Part shown: piece after piece, positions 47,001 through 59,472 of the stretch
Layout: the number at the start of each line of letters is the position of its first letter
Numbering within the stretch: position 1 is the first letter of the stretch
Source: Acanthochromis polyacanthus
Lineage: Eukaryota; Chordata; Actinopteri; Pomacentridae
NCBI RefSeq assembly: GCF_021347895.1
Contig: NC_067120.1
Coordinates: 14,059,361-14,123,360 of the forward strand
DNA: 64,000 bases
Reading direction: 5' to 3'
The notes under the pieces: generated by a model
What the model saw: only the letters and a program-made list of their open reading frames with translations
What the model was told of the DNA's origin: nothing
The model's database searches: none
Made by a program: the position numbers and the translations under genes

Positions 47001-50000
47001 GAATGCTGCGAGCACTTACATTCAAATGATCTTGTCTCTGGTTTTTACGGATTTTCTCCAGGATGGCCAGATTTTCTTTTTCTATCCCATCATCTTCGGA
47101 CTTTTTCCCACTCGCTGGCTCCTCTTCTTTCATGTCATAATGGTCCAGGTCTTGGTCCAGATCAATGTCCTGCTGCCACAGGGCATAAATTATGTTTAGA
47201 GACAGGATGTAGAAAAGCTGGATGTTACTGATCATATCAATCCACTGGACTGTCAGGAATATACATAAACAGGTACCTCTCCCATTTCTTCCTCCTCCTC
47301 CTCTTCAGATGTCACCTCATCTGATGGCCCATGCTGCAGTGGGGTGATACGTTGCAAGTTGAAAACGAATGGTTTTCTGAATTCAGTATAAAGACAGTGA
47401 GCTTTACTCTTGTTTACTGTGCATACCTTTCGGTCTTGGGTAATTGGGCCAGCAGGGAGAGGCTGGTCCAGCATTTCCACATCTGGATGTTGTGGCAGGT
47501 TGTAAAGCCGGCAGAGATCGCAAATGAGGCGCTTCAGCTGCTGAAGAAGCTTTAAGCAACATCAAGGGAATAAAATGTCAATAAAGAGAAAAAGCAAATA
47601 CTAGCAATACATCAGTTTACTCTGTTCTAGCACTAAATACACTAAGTGTCCTCTTTATTAGCTTATTATGCAACAAATGTTTGGCTGTAAAGTCTGCTTT
47701 TGTGATCCTCATAATATTCAGTTTCTGTTGACAAAAATGTGTTAAATACTTTGTTTAAACACTGCGGTCGTTGGCTGTAAATGTGACCAATAATCAGTCA
47801 GGCTGAACTGAACATTTTTATTGGTTGTGCCCATAGACTGTATATAAAGATGGACGTAGCATCTGGCTCCAAAAATGAAGCCCACCCGGAAGTGTCAAAA
47901 ACTTCAAATATCACGCCGTCCGCTAGGGTTGACTTCAAAAAGCTTTTGCTCCATAGACCCCAATTCATCACCGGAAAAAATAAAATTTGATAGACTGATT
48001 TTCTACAGCTCAGGATTTTTTCCCCGTTAGTTTTCATGGTCAAAATGAGAGATCAGGTGGCCGATCTTAAAATAAATCAATACTGAATTTTAAATAAATC
48101 ATTAAAGTTGGCGGAGCCAGGGGGCGTGGCTATACTTGATAGACAGTCTTGTCTGGGATGATTGACAGATCCTTTAGGGCGAGGCTTTCAGCAGGCTTAT
48201 TCCGTGGAACTTGGCTTTCATCCACATTTAGATTAAGTTGTCCTCTAATTATTGTTATTTTCCACAGGTTTCCGGTTTGTTGACTTGTTATTACTAGTTG
48301 TCGTTCACTGTAGCCATGGCTTGTTCCTCCGTTAATTGCACTAACAGACCCTCAAAGCATGCCGTTATCCAGTTTTTCCGGTAAGTAAATGTTTCATATG
48401 CAATTTTACCGTTAAATATGATGCTTACAGTGTACCCCAAAAATTGGTCTTTTTTCTGAGGTGTTGTGGCCTAAAAAAAAAAAGAGACATTTGGCATCGA
48501 TGCACCTTGCTAATTACGCTAGCTATCCGCCGAGTGCTAGCTTCAGCCGACGTCTTTATATCCAGTCTATGATGCCGAAAGCAGCAACAGAAGCCTCTGC
48601 AGTAAAATGTGGTGGGGATAAGAGAGTCTTCAGCTCTCACTCTGGCCCGCCCATAGACTGGGCCTGCCCCTAGTTGCTCTCCGGTCCAGCCTGTTTGATG
48701 ACGCTTTTTACATCACTGGCTCCAAAAAATCCAAAATGGCCACCAAGAAGTAGCAAAATCCGGGCTTCATTTTCTTGGCGTTGAAACCATCGGGTGACAT
48801 CACGGTTAGTTCACGCCTGGTTGTGTCTGACATTGACCAGGTCTGCCCAGGTAGATAAAATCATTCAGTCTCACACTGTCACATACCTGTCTGAGTTGCA
48901 CATGACAGCAACTAAGCACAGACTAGAGACTAGACTAGAGGCTTCTCTGTGCCCACCTGACTACAGTCCACTAAGACCATCCAGGGAACATTGGTAAACT
49001 ATAGCACTTACAACAGATTGAATGTGATGAGTTTAGAAGACACTTAAAATAGTAGCTAGAGTAAACAGCTTGAGTTATAAACCCTCCCCATCTAAACTGC
49101 ATGACACTGCATAAACATCGGTCTAACCAGCCAGCACCAGAAGTTAACTCTTATTCTATGGGAAACACTGCAATAACAGGCAACATTATGCATTGAAGTT
49201 CAAAACTAAAACATTAAAAACGCACAACGTCTCCTAGAAACTGTCTTTTTTCCATTGTAACAGATGCATGGCTGGTCCCTGAAGCATTTTAGTGCCAGGT
49301 AGCAGCAAACAAAGCAGTGAGGAGTCAGAAATGACAATAAAATTCAGTACTGCTAAAAACAGAACCAAAAATGTAAGACCCAGACCATCCTTATGAGAAT
49401 AAATGAGTTAAATGTACAAAACATTATCTGCATGTTTGTTCCTGTTGGCAATCATTTACATAATGTGTTAAGAAAATACCACTGTGTATGTTAAAATTAT
49501 GGGTGCTGCACCTACATGAAAAACCAACGTAAGAACGACAGACAAAAACTTTGAAATGCCTCTGAATATAATTTAGTCAACTAAAACACCATCTGTGACG
49601 ATGACTTCAGTAACTGAAATTTCCACATTTCAAATCATTTCATCTAAAACTGAACACTATAAGCTTTTGTCAAAACAGATGTTGCAGCAGGGCTGTCGTA
49701 TTAGACTACAATAGACTGCACAAATGTAGCAAATAAATGGTCCACAGACTGTATGTTAGATTATCATTTTGTGCAATCCTCTGTGAATCCATATCAGCAA
49801 ACTTACCAACGTGCTGCCTTTTCTCACATCCTCTAAACGCTCCAACACTTCAGCCAGACTAGGATCATCAGAGTCAACAAACCATATTGGTGATGTGGAG
49901 GGATAGGATTCCTGCAACAGAGGTAACAATAAAAGGAGGAAATTTAGCCCTTCATGCTTGTGTGTTACTGGCTTTGTTGTCTCCATAGCACATAACAGAC

Positions 50001-53000
50001 AAGGCTACTGCATTAAAGAGACCAAAATGTTGCCTATGGTTGGAAATCTCATTTACATAAAAAGTTCAAAGTTTATTCCGGAGCTACAAGTAATTTCAAA
50101 GGAAATATCTGAGCCCACACAGCCACCCACTGAACAAAATGATTTGTCTTCTGCCAGCTGTAGAACAAGAGCATCCTGAGCAGAAGTGATGAGTGCTGCT
50201 CTTAGTCTGCAATTAGGTCTTAATACAGCTAGTAAATTATGAGTGAACTTCAGTTTACATAACTGAAGATGCAAGAGACAAGTCTCAACTAAATAGCTAA
50301 AATATACCATCCTGAACTGTTCTGTAGAGCAGCCAGGTAACCAAAACAAAATACTGCACGCTTCTATACAGCAATGATGACACTGCATTTATGTTAAAAG
50401 GGGAAATATAACATAGGTGAATGAATGTGCTGCATACTAATGCATACTGCACTGTAGCAGTGCTATACACAGCACTAAGCTGGACATATCACAGCTGTAA
50501 AAACGTAGGAGTTCCCTAACCATAACTACAACTTTGATGTTGACATGGCTGCTTTTTACAAGTCAAACTTGCAATTATGGTAACTCCAATATCATCTGAA
50601 CGTGGTGTGAGCCACTAAAATTTGCATTCTGGAACAAAGCTGTCACTCAGCATTTCAGTTATCTCCATACTAGAGCTGATGTGATTAGTTAGTTACTAAA
50701 TGAATTCATATTTTAAGCACAAATACTATCAGTGTGCTTGTTCATGCTCCTCCGTGGCGAGGAATTTATGGTGCTTGTCTTTACAACCTGAATATCTGTG
50801 GGTTTTGGAGTGTTGGTCGGCATGAAGTCACCTTAAAGTCAAGGAAGCTGTGCTGGACATATGAAAAACAACTAATTGAACGATTAAAGAAAACAGTCAT
50901 CAAATTAATCAAGAATGAAAACACCGTTACAAGCAGCAACTCTTTAGGATCTGATACCAAGGGACAAAGTGGCAACGATCACATCGTGAGGCTAAAGTCA
51001 GTGTCAAAGTACCTTAAAGTACAACACCTCCAGCTGCTGCCAGATGTTAGCTACAAAACAATCTGTGGCTACAACTGACTCCCATTTAAAAAGCATCAAC
51101 TTCTCTGTAGCAATACCAAATGACTTTTTTACTCATCACATAAATTCTGGCCTTCAATAAGTGTACTTGTATTCATCTGGGAATTTTTGCTCTGCTAATA
51201 ACATCTGAAGAATTATTGAAGACTGATATGCTGTATTGACTGTTCATTGACAGTTCATTTGTGTGCTACTCTCCCTGATACCTGAACTTGCAGCATCTCA
51301 GACTTTTGAAGCTTTTGTGTAACCCTCATGTTGTCCTGTGGGTCAAACTGACACATTTTAAAGAACTTTCACTGTATATGTAATCATTTTAGATATTTAT
51401 AGGATTTTTTGGAAGATTTTTATGATTTTTTGAAAATATTTACAATTTTAAAAAAAATTATTTCTTGCCAAATTTTTTATTTTTTTTTTAATTAAACTTT
51501 TAAGGGAATTTTTTAAGGATTTTTGGGGAAATTTCTTCCTGAAGATTTTGCAATTTTTTGGGAATTGTTTTCCTGAATTTTTTTCAGACGAAGGAACAAC
51601 ATTTTTTGGTGCCAGTAAATGAGGACAACAGGAGGGTTTGTGTAAACACAAAAAGATGGCGCCAACCATACACTGCTACTCAAACCATCGATGAACTGGA
51701 CATCAAATTTAAAGATGAAGCCCAATTCAATCCAATGAAAGTTGCTCACTGGCACACACAGTAAAAAGCATATGCCATGTTTTAGAGGGGTTCTGCATTA
51801 CTAGAAACATAGAATCAAACAAACTGAAAGCAAAGCATCTGCCAGCCAAATTGACTAACTTCCTATTGACACACTTGCATAGAATTAGATCATCTTAGAG
51901 CTGCTTCTACATTTTCCAATTGTTGTTGGATCAAATTCAGTTATTATGCTCACAATTTTTTTTCACTGCTATACAGTTGCTTCTTTACCAGTGATTGTGA
52001 ATGCAGAACTTCTATTTGGTCCAGCGTGCATCACGTGATGAATGTCATACAGTTTGTTCATTATGCCAAAACCATAGCATAGCCCTGCACTGTTCCTGGG
52101 GGGTTTGCATCAAACCAATCAGTGATGTCTCGCTTCACTAGTTCGTCTTTTATAAAAAATCTCTGGGTAGAACAGCATTTTCCAACTCATCTCTCATACT
52201 CCAGCAATTAGATTGGGATGTGTGTGAGTGTACTCTGGCTTGTTGGAAACTGACTCAAAGGAGATGCAGTCTGACTCAGCTCCAGTCTCAATACGACATA
52301 GTGTTCAGAACATTAACAGGCCCGTCTGTGTCTCCAAAACCGAGCATATGTGGAACTGCGTGCATGCAAGCTTCTGCTGAGAGGAGGATGTGGTCAGGAT
52401 GTCAGGAAGGTTGATCATCTGGGCCACCTGAACTGCACAAAAACAAGTGTTTCAGAAGAGCGAGCCCAAGATGTGAACACCATTCACCTTCCTGTTGTGA
52501 TGGTAAAGACTGTGTGTTTCACCAATGTTTGGAAATCACTTTACATCACTAATAATTCACAAAAATGTAATAACATGAGTCGAGAATTTGGTGTTAAACT
52601 GCATACAAATACCAGGCCCATCAACGTTACCTAAATATGTACCTCTACAGCTGAGCTCACGTTATTAGTTGGTTGCAAAAGAAACAACGCTAACTGATGT
52701 ACAGTGCAGACTATTTCATGTGTAGGCTTTTGACCGGTTCAGGTGTCCAGATAAAAGGGCCACTGGCGTCACCGCTTCAGTACATGTCAGTTAAGTTCGT
52801 CAGAGGGATCAGTCTATTTACTGAAAAGGCAGAAAACAGTGTAACAACATTCCATTAAACCGCCTCTCTTTAACGTTAAAGACGTGAACCACCGCGTCTA
52901 TTTAGAACAACGTATTCATTGAAACACTGTTTAAAAGCAGCTGTGACGATGTGAAAGTCCCCAAATATCTAAGTAAATGACGTTTGGAATATTCTGGATA

Positions 53001-53517
53001 CAGTTCAGTAGTTACAAAGTTAGCAGATGTAGTCCTGCGGACAGTAACGCAGTTATTTTGGCTAACAAAACAAGCTAACGTTACTTTCAGTTAACAGGCT
53101 AGCAAAAGCTACCGCAGCGTCGTTACTAATCGACGTTTTGTCGTACACTTTTCTAAAGTGGATTTCACACTGGACGTGTGTTGCTTACTTTAATATAAGG
53201 GGCGACGAAAATCTTGATGGCTAAACACCTAATGAAAATGAATGCGGACACTTTATTCGTAGTTGATTTGTAAACACGGTGCCTTCCGCGGACTGATTTG
53301 GTTTCAGTCGATAGTCAGTGGCTGGGTTAGCTTGTGCGCAGAGCTGGCCTGGACTCACCGTGATGTTGCAGTGAATGATCAGCAGCTTCTCTCCCGTCAC
53401 GTTGAACTGGCAACTAAGTTCATCGGGTTTCCAATCTATTATTCTGAATCGTTCGTGATTTGGGTCAAAAATTGACTCCAAAAACTTCAGTTCGGCCTTC
53501 AGCCCCGAAACCGACAT
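44052..53517 (-). CDS. ube2q2: Ubiquitin-conjugating enzyme E2 Q2
   Basis: E2 enzyme that carries ubiquitin on a cysteine thioester. Thirteen coding exons join in frame: 53359..53517, 49807..49911, 47427..47549, 47277..47333, 47020..47172, 46724..46808, 46571..46631, 46389..46479, 46247..46305, 44566..44614, 44377..44472, 44173..44239 and 44052..44083, giving 378 residues (human about 375). The N-terminal RWD-like domain opens [20 protein letters not shown] and includes [17 protein letters not shown]. An acidic linker ([14 protein letters not shown]) follows, then the E2 fold: [30 protein letters not shown], and [15 protein letters not shown] with active-site Cys307. It ends [10 protein letters not shown]. 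The exon at 47172 has a NAGNAG acceptor. Introns hold a hAT-like element, a THAP-bearing repeat and a piggyBac-like MITE. The start lies in a moderately CpG-rich region. Confidence 0.97.
45258..46196 (-). mobile_element. Probable non-autonomous hAT element
   Basis: On the minus strand the right end reads AGTAGGACTGAAATGATTCC, then CTCGAGGTATTCGATTAC, a phrase shared with a common fish hAT family. The left end has ATCGATTATTTTAGGAAT. The interior is AT-rich and non-coding. Exact ends are uncertain. Located in the ube2q2 intron between 44614 and 46247. Confidence 0.5.
47825..48795 (+). mobile_element. Fish repeat containing a THAP exon (P-element-like?)
   Basis: Opens CCCATAGACTGTATATAAAG and GGCTCCAAAAATGAAGCCC and closes with related inverted phrases (GGGCTTCATTTTCTTGGC at 48763). 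A second CCCATAGACTGGGCC lies near 48651. The presence of a THAP-type first exon suggests descent from a P-element/THAP9-type transposon, but no transposase remains. It lies in the second ube2q2 intron. Confidence 0.5.
48316..48380 (+). pseudogene. First exon of a THAP-type DNA-binding protein
   Basis: In good start context (GCCATGG) the frame reads [20 protein letters not shown] followed by FR and is cut by a consensus donor GTAAGT at 48381. Cys3 and Cys8 are placed like the first pair of the C2CH THAP zinc finger, whose first exon often ends at this position. The rest of the finger is not found nearby, so this is a stranded exon of a mobile element. Confidence 0.55.
51323..51636. mobile_element. 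piggyBac-like MITE, fourth copy
   Basis: Ends CCCTCATGTTGTCCTG and GAGGACAACAGGAGGG. It is 314 bases and non-coding. It is flanked not by TTAA but by an exact 9-base direct repeat TTTGTGTAA (51314-51322 and 51637-51645). Located in the first ube2q2 intron. Confidence 0.8.
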
Positions 53518-55160
53518 CTTCTACTCATCTCAAACCACCAGGCCGCTGGCAGAGGGGAAGTCGGGGCGGAATGCGACCGCGCAGTGGAGTCGGCTCTACG
53601 GATCTCGCATGTTAGCGTGAGAACAACAACAAAGGGCTGGAGAACAGCTTTATATAAACCTATATATGGTATACACAGCCGGTGGCGGTTAACAGCTAGT
53701 ACACCACACTGCTCTCATTTTATGTCATCTTACTTTTATTTATTTTTGGCACTAATAGTGGTGTGGTCACTACAGGAACCTAAAAAATAGAATACATAAT
53801 ATATAATATTGAGCTAGATATAATCTACAATTGTTGTGTTTTTTTATATATAATTTAACTCAAGATAAAGCAAATGAGGACTGAGTTACTACGAGACCTC
53901 CAGGGGCCCAAAAAGTCACAATGTCAACTAATTAATTGCAACCAATGTTGGGAGATGTTTGCACCACAAAAGAACAATATCACCTTATCCTTACATCACC
54001 TGATATAAAGTTGTGTATCATAAAAAGACTTAAAGTAAACTACATGCAACAAACCTGGGCTAATATTCAATTGGTTGATTTCTAGGACTTTGTGTAAAGT
54101 TTAATAAGACTACCAGTGTGCTGTCTGTATCTGATGGATACTTGCAGGAAACAGACACCCAACTGCAAATATTTGACCTGGTGGATAATCCAAATAATTT
54201 CTTGAATTGAAAGTTGTTTTTTTCACATCAATTTAATCTCCTGTTTTTTAAAGAAACATTTTATTTTGAAATTCTAAATTTAAAGCATACAGAATATACA
54301 CAGGATTTCAAAAAAAATTTCAAACAAATGGAGCAGGTACTGGTAAAAAAAAAAAAGGCAAATAAAAGCAAACTAAATATATATAATCATCCTTTGCATG
54401 CATGTGTGATTAATACAATGCAAACAGTCAATGTAAACAGTCTGTGCTTATAAAGACGACTGGTAGTGTATCAGTTCTGCAAATCCAATATCAATACAAG
54501 TGCAGACAAAGTGTCCATTAGATAGCTTTAGAAAAGTCTTGTATCCATTTCTCAGAGGATATGTGATTTAAAAACTTTTTTTGCAACTTTTCATTTTCAA
54601 AGCTGTCTAGTTATGAGTAGATGGATAATCAGACTTTCTAGTTGTCGCTGTACGCTTCCTGGCAATGCATTATGCTATCTTTAACCACTTTTTTCCAAAT
54701 ACATTACTCTCATGAAACAGCTTTTCATCATCAGGTGCAGTCATTTTAGATCCCAGAGTGGGTTTAAGGATCTTAGTTAAGGGTAAGAAATACAGTTTTT
54801 GCAAGGATCCTTTCTAATTGCAGTGTTTTAGAGACAACGAATTCCTTTCTGGAGCCACATTTCCAGAATATTGTTGTTCTGAATCTTGGATATGAATTAA
54901 TTCTGTATTAAAGTGTGACAGAACCTCTAGTCTCGTTCATACTATATTTTAATATTTGTATTAAAACATGATTATCAGTCCTAGTGGTTATGATGCTTGA
55001 GGTCAATTTGTGTATTCAGTTGTCACGTGTACAGTCATTCTCAGTTATTAGAAAGAACAGGGCAAGTGATGAAAGATCAAAGTGTCCTTGGCTAATATTC
55101 AGACTATAATAATTCTTGGATTATTTGTGTTGACAATAAGAACAGGTTTGGTAGGAGAAT

Positions 55161-55316
55161 GTTCATCCATCCATCCATCCATCCATCCATCCATCCATCC
55201 ATTCTCTCTATACACCGCTTTATCCTCACTAGGGTTGCTGGGAGTGCTGGAGCCTATCTCAGCTGACTCGGGCGAAGGCAGGGGACACCCTGGACAGGTC
55301 ACCAGTCTGTCGAGAA
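55161..55316 (+). repeat. (CATC)n plus LINE-type tail
   Basis: About ten CATC units (55163-55201), then ACACCGCTTTATCCTCACTA, GGAGCCTATCTCAGCTGACT and GGGGACACCCTGGACAGGTC, a well-known fish LINE 3' end with its simple-repeat tail. Confidence 0.8.
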
Positions 55317-57349
55317 TGTTAATGACTTGAGTAAATGGAGAAGTCCTTGATTCGGTTGCGTATTTTTTGCTTGCAAATATCTCCAAACAGTCGGATGGCT
55401 TGAGGTTGGCTGTTAGTCGTAGATGCTACAGAACAGGTTCTAAGATGAAATTAAATCTGTGAACATGTGTTGATGTCAGTGCTGGGTGAGAAAAGAGATG
55501 TTGCCATAATTAGGAGCATATAGATTAAAAAATGTCCAATGTTGTGAGAAAAAACTGGCAATTGTTAACACAAAACAGCTTCAGGGGTTAGTGAATGTTT
55601 CCTGAATGTTAATGTGAACATTTCTGTTTATTGAAATAGCAACTTATCTCGGCTTAAAGCTGAAGGAAGAGGGATAAATTTGTCCTTCTATCCTTCATAT
55701 TCAGTGCTCATGCATTATAAGGTGAGTCTCCTGGATGAATGCTATGCTGGTTGTAAATAAAGTCCCTGTTTTAACATTAGGAGCTCACAGTTCTAGCAGC
55801 AACACATGCACAGTATAATTCATCCAGCGCAATGAGCCTGCAATTCTAAAGGTGTTTTTTTGAAGCTGTTTCACGAAGTTGTGACTGCTAACATTTCCAA
55901 CATCCCATTCTTTATTGCTGCACAGGTTCTGCCAAATGGTTAATATCCTTTAGTGTTGTTGTGTTTTGTCTTACTGTGCACTTTTTCACAAGTTGAACTC
56001 TCAGGGCCATTGTTCAAAGTCCTGCTAGTGGTGAACTCCCTGCTCATTTAAGTGCAAACAAACATGCTATCCGGTGTAACCTGAAGTATTTACAAGTCAT
56101 AAAGACGAGACACTTGGTTAAAGTGTCATGTGAAGGCAACACGCATTCAGTTTGTACTGAGGGAGTACAAACTGAATGATGAAATAGTCAATAACCTCTG
56201 AAGTGCTGTTTTATTCTTCAATAAGGCTTTGCAGGACAAAATTTCACAATAATGTTTGCACATAAAAAATAAGATTTTTAAGACCTTCTTGGGAAATTGA
56301 GTCTTTCTTAAAGGCATAGGTACAACAGGTGAGAAATTGTATGGAGCAGTTGTTGCCCAGTTTGGGAAAACAATCAAAAGACATTTATATTTATGACTTC
56401 TTTTGATACCAGATGGCACAGTGGATAAAAATCATCTGTTTACAACTAAAAATGAATTCTTGCTTCCAAAGTTCATTGGGGAGGGCACACATTTTACAAC
56501 AGGACTCGTATCTCGTGTAGATTGCCGTGACGTACCAGGAGGTGGATTAAATGCAGCACAAAGCCTCATTGAGCAACAGGTTCACTTCAACTGCAGTCGT
56601 AAAAGTTGTGTTTCCTGAAGCACCAGATTGAGGTAAGAATGAAAAATACTTAGAACAAACAAGCAAAAAAAATTATACAGACTTTTTATGAACACAGATA
56701 CATGAAACCCATCTAAAAAGCACAATTTATGTTGAAATATTGTTTTAAAAAATTCTGTTTTCTGTGCAAGTCTCAGTGTTAAAGTGTTTTATTTGAGTTA
56801 ATGAGATTGTAAAGGTTGTTAACAGAAATCAGTCCATACTTTAGAATACTATTAAAATATGAAATAGTTTTTGTCAGTTTGTGCTAGATTAAAGATCCAC
56901 TATATCATATTGGATATGACAAAATGATGTGGTTTGAATTCTGATGTTTGGGTGACTCCACTGTTTACATTTGGATCAATGATTTTACATAGCTAGTGCG
57001 TTATTTGCAGTCCAATTTGATAACCAGTGACAGAAGTATTCAGATGATTTATTTCAGCAAACGTGCTAGTAAAATTATATAAAAATGCTCTTTAAAAGTC
57101 CTGTACACAAAATCCTGCTTGGTGAGGCATCAGATAATAGGTATTGTTAAGTATTTTATAAGTATTTTTACTTTTGGTGCTTGACAATACTTACATAACA
57201 CTTATCATACAGCAGTAAAATGTTTCCTGTGACTGACAAAATGGTGTAAGTAAACAGTGTTTTGCAATTGCATCTGCCACTCTCAATACAGCTATGACAT
57301 ACGTGATAAATCTGAGGGGGTGTCAGATGATTAATGGGAGAGAAAAGCA

Positions 57350-57370
57350 AAGATATATATATATATATAT
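57350..57370. repeat. (AT)n microsatellite
   Basis: Nine or ten AT dinucleotides upstream of ugt5. Confidence 0.9.
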
Positions 57371-57864
57371 GCTTTTACTTGAGCCTTCTATCTTTTAAAA
57401 TTGTTTGCTAATTGGACATATTTTGGCCTTAATTATTTTAGTTAAACCAATTAAGGACAAATGTCTCTGTGAATGAACTGCTGACAAGGGACCCCAATGA
57501 TTTTCAAAATGTTTTTCTCTAATGAGGTAAAAGTAAACAGTTGTCACAAAACGTAGGGGAGTAAACAGTACAATGTTTGCCTTCAAAATACAGTGGGGTA
57601 AAGGTACAAAGTGGTATCAAGTGCAGTGATTGTATTTACGTAGCGCACCAGAGTCATTTCCACCTGTGCATTTCATGTTATATGTACACAAACACCTGCA
57701 AGGTTCAAGGTTCAAGGAATGTTTATTGTCCCCATGGGGCAAATCACTATACAGCCAGCAGAGCAAGTCAACAACAATCGTATCACAGAGTACCAATCAC
57801 AGACAATAACAAAAACAATAGATAGCACAAACTCACTTTTAAATTTTTTTTCAGGTGCCTCATC

Positions 57865-59466
57865 ATGAAGATGTCCAGTTTGTCTTGGTTGGTCTTTATT
57901 TTACTCTTAAGTCAGCTATCCTCTGCATCTGGGGGCAAAATTCTGGTGTTCCCCCTGGATGGAAGCCATTGGGTGAACATGAAAGTACTCATAGAGGAAC
58001 TGCATGCCAAAGGCCACCAGGTCACTGTGGTTCGGGCGTCCGACAGCTGGTACATCAGCGAGGCATCTCCCGTCTACACTTCCATAACTATCCCCTACCC
58101 TGGAGGATTTGAGGACCACTTTGACGTGTATTTGCCTCAACTGTTGGAGATCCGACTTCAGAGTAACCCTCAGTCATTTTGGTCTCGCTTCTGGGGTCAG
58201 CGTCAGGTAGATAAGTTGGTTTTAGATCTGTTCTTTAAGTTTCATAAGGCAGTGAGTGAACTAGTTATTCAGATGTTTGAAGATAAGAATCTGATGGAAT
58301 CTCTCCATGCTGCCAAATATGATGTGGTTTTGACTGACCCTGGCATCGGCGGAGGGGCAATGCTGGCACGTTGGCTCCAAATTCCACTTGTTAACAACGT
58401 CAGATGGACCATTCAAGGTGAAGCTCACTTCCTCTTGGCTCCCTCACCGCTGGCATACATTCCTTTTACTGCAACAGAGTTTACTGATAAGATGACTTTC
58501 CTTCAAAGAGTACAGAATTTTTTGAGGTATAATGCTGGTATGTACGTACATTCAACGATCACAGAACCTCATTACAAACCAGTAGTTCAACGGTACTTTG
58601 GCCCTGATGTGGACTACTCTACTTTTTTTCTGGATGCTGATATATGGCTCATGAGAAATGATTTTATTTTTGAATTCCCACGTCCAACAATGCCAAATAT
58701 AGTCTACATGGGTGGATTTCAGTGCAAGGCTTCAAAGTCGCTCCCTGATGACCTGGAGAAGTTTGTCCAGAGTTCTGGAGATCATGGGGTTGTTATAATG
58801 ACTCTAGGAACTTTACTTGGGAAACTTCCTCAAGTTGTCTCTGAAGAAATTGCCGCAGCCTTTGCTCAGCTGCCTCAAAAGGTTATTTGGAGGTACATGG
58901 GACAAAGGCCAAGCAACCTGGGCAACAACACATTACTGGTCAGCTGGCTGCCACAGAACGACCTCTTAGGACATCCCAAAACCAGAGTGTTCGTGACCCA
59001 TGGAGGCACCAATGGAGTTCAGGAAGCGATTTACCACGGGATTCCAGTAGTTGGACTTCCCTTGTTCTTTGATCAGCCTGACAATCTCTCCAGAGTCAGA
59101 GCAAAGGGAGCAGCTGTGATTGTGGACATCGCCACACTCAACAGACAAATCTTTGAAGAGGCACTGATGGCGGTTCTTTACAATTCAACTTACAGGGAAA
59201 AAATGCAGATGCTCTCGAGGCTGCACCGAGATCAGCCCATGAAGCCCCTGGATCAGGCAGTGTTTTGGATAGAATATGTGATGAGGCACAAAGGAGCCCC
59301 TCATCTGCGGTCTCAATCGCACAAAATGTCCTGGTTTGTTTACAACTCTCTTGATGTCATCGCAGTCTTGCTGATTGCTGTTTTGCTTGCGACATTCATC
59401 TGCGTTTCCATTCTGAGATTCTTCTGGAGAATAATATTTAGGAGGGAAAAAGTTAAACATGAATGA
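57865..59466 (+). CDS. ugt5: UDP-glycosyltransferase, UGT5-type
   Basis: ER membrane enzyme that conjugates glucuronic acid or another sugar from a UDP donor to lipophilic compounds. A single 533-residue coding exon, a layout typical of fish UGT5 genes. Residues 1-22 are a signal peptide. His35 (LDGSHWVNMK) and Asp158 (VVLTDPG) fit the catalytic pair. The donor-sugar signature runs from WLPQNDLLGHPKTRVFVTHG (361-380) to LFFDQPDN (400-407) and satisfies the UGT consensus. A membrane anchor lies at about 497-521 and the short cytosolic tail ends KVKHE, a KxKxx ER-retrieval signal. A second in-frame Met is at codon 3. A splice acceptor ten bases upstream of the ATG implies a non-coding first exon not located. 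The member number within UGT5 cannot be given. Confidence 0.95.
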   Translation: MKMSSLSWLVFILLLSQLSSASGGKILVFPLDGSHWVNMKVLIEELHAKGHQVTVVRASDSWYISEASPVYTSITIPYPGGFEDHFDVYLPQLLEIRLQSNPQSFWSRFWGQRQVDKLVLDLFFKFHKAVSELVIQMFEDKNLMESLHAAKYDVVLTDPGIGGGAMLARWLQIPLVNNVRWTIQGEAHFLLAPSPLAYIPFTATEFTDKMTFLQRVQNFLRYNAGMYVHSTITEPHYKPVVQRYFGPDVDYSTFFLDADIWLMRNDFIFEFPRPTMPNIVYMGGFQCKASKSLPDDLEKFVQSSGDHGVVIMTLGTLLGKLPQVVSEEIAAAFAQLPQKVIWRYMGQRPSNLGNNTLLVSWLPQNDLLGHPKTRVFVTHGGTNGVQEAIYHGIPVVGLPLFFDQPDNLSRVRAKGAAVIVDIATLNRQIFEEALMAVLYNSTYREKMQMLSRLHRDQPMKPLDQAVFWIEYVMRHKGAPHLRSQSHKMSWFVYNSLDVIAVLLIAVLLATFICVSILRFFWRIIFRREKVKHE

Positions 59467-59472
59467 CATAAG

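Larger units (their letters stand above)
53530..57850. other. Intergenic between ube2q2 and ugt5
   Basis: Mostly AT-rich sequence without supportable exons. It should include the promoter and probable non-coding first exon of the glycosyltransferase gene, since an acceptor (TTTTTTTTCAG) ends at 57854. Confidence 0.4.

Noticed and set aside
55161..55205. Regular short repeats resembling a CRISPR array
   Set aside because: It is a simple (CATC)n tail of a LINE in a eukaryotic genome; no spacers.
56397..56640. SINE with tRNA-like A-box (GGCACAGTGGATA) and a 71-codon frame
   Set aside because: The B-box is poor and badly spaced and the frame has no protein-like pattern.
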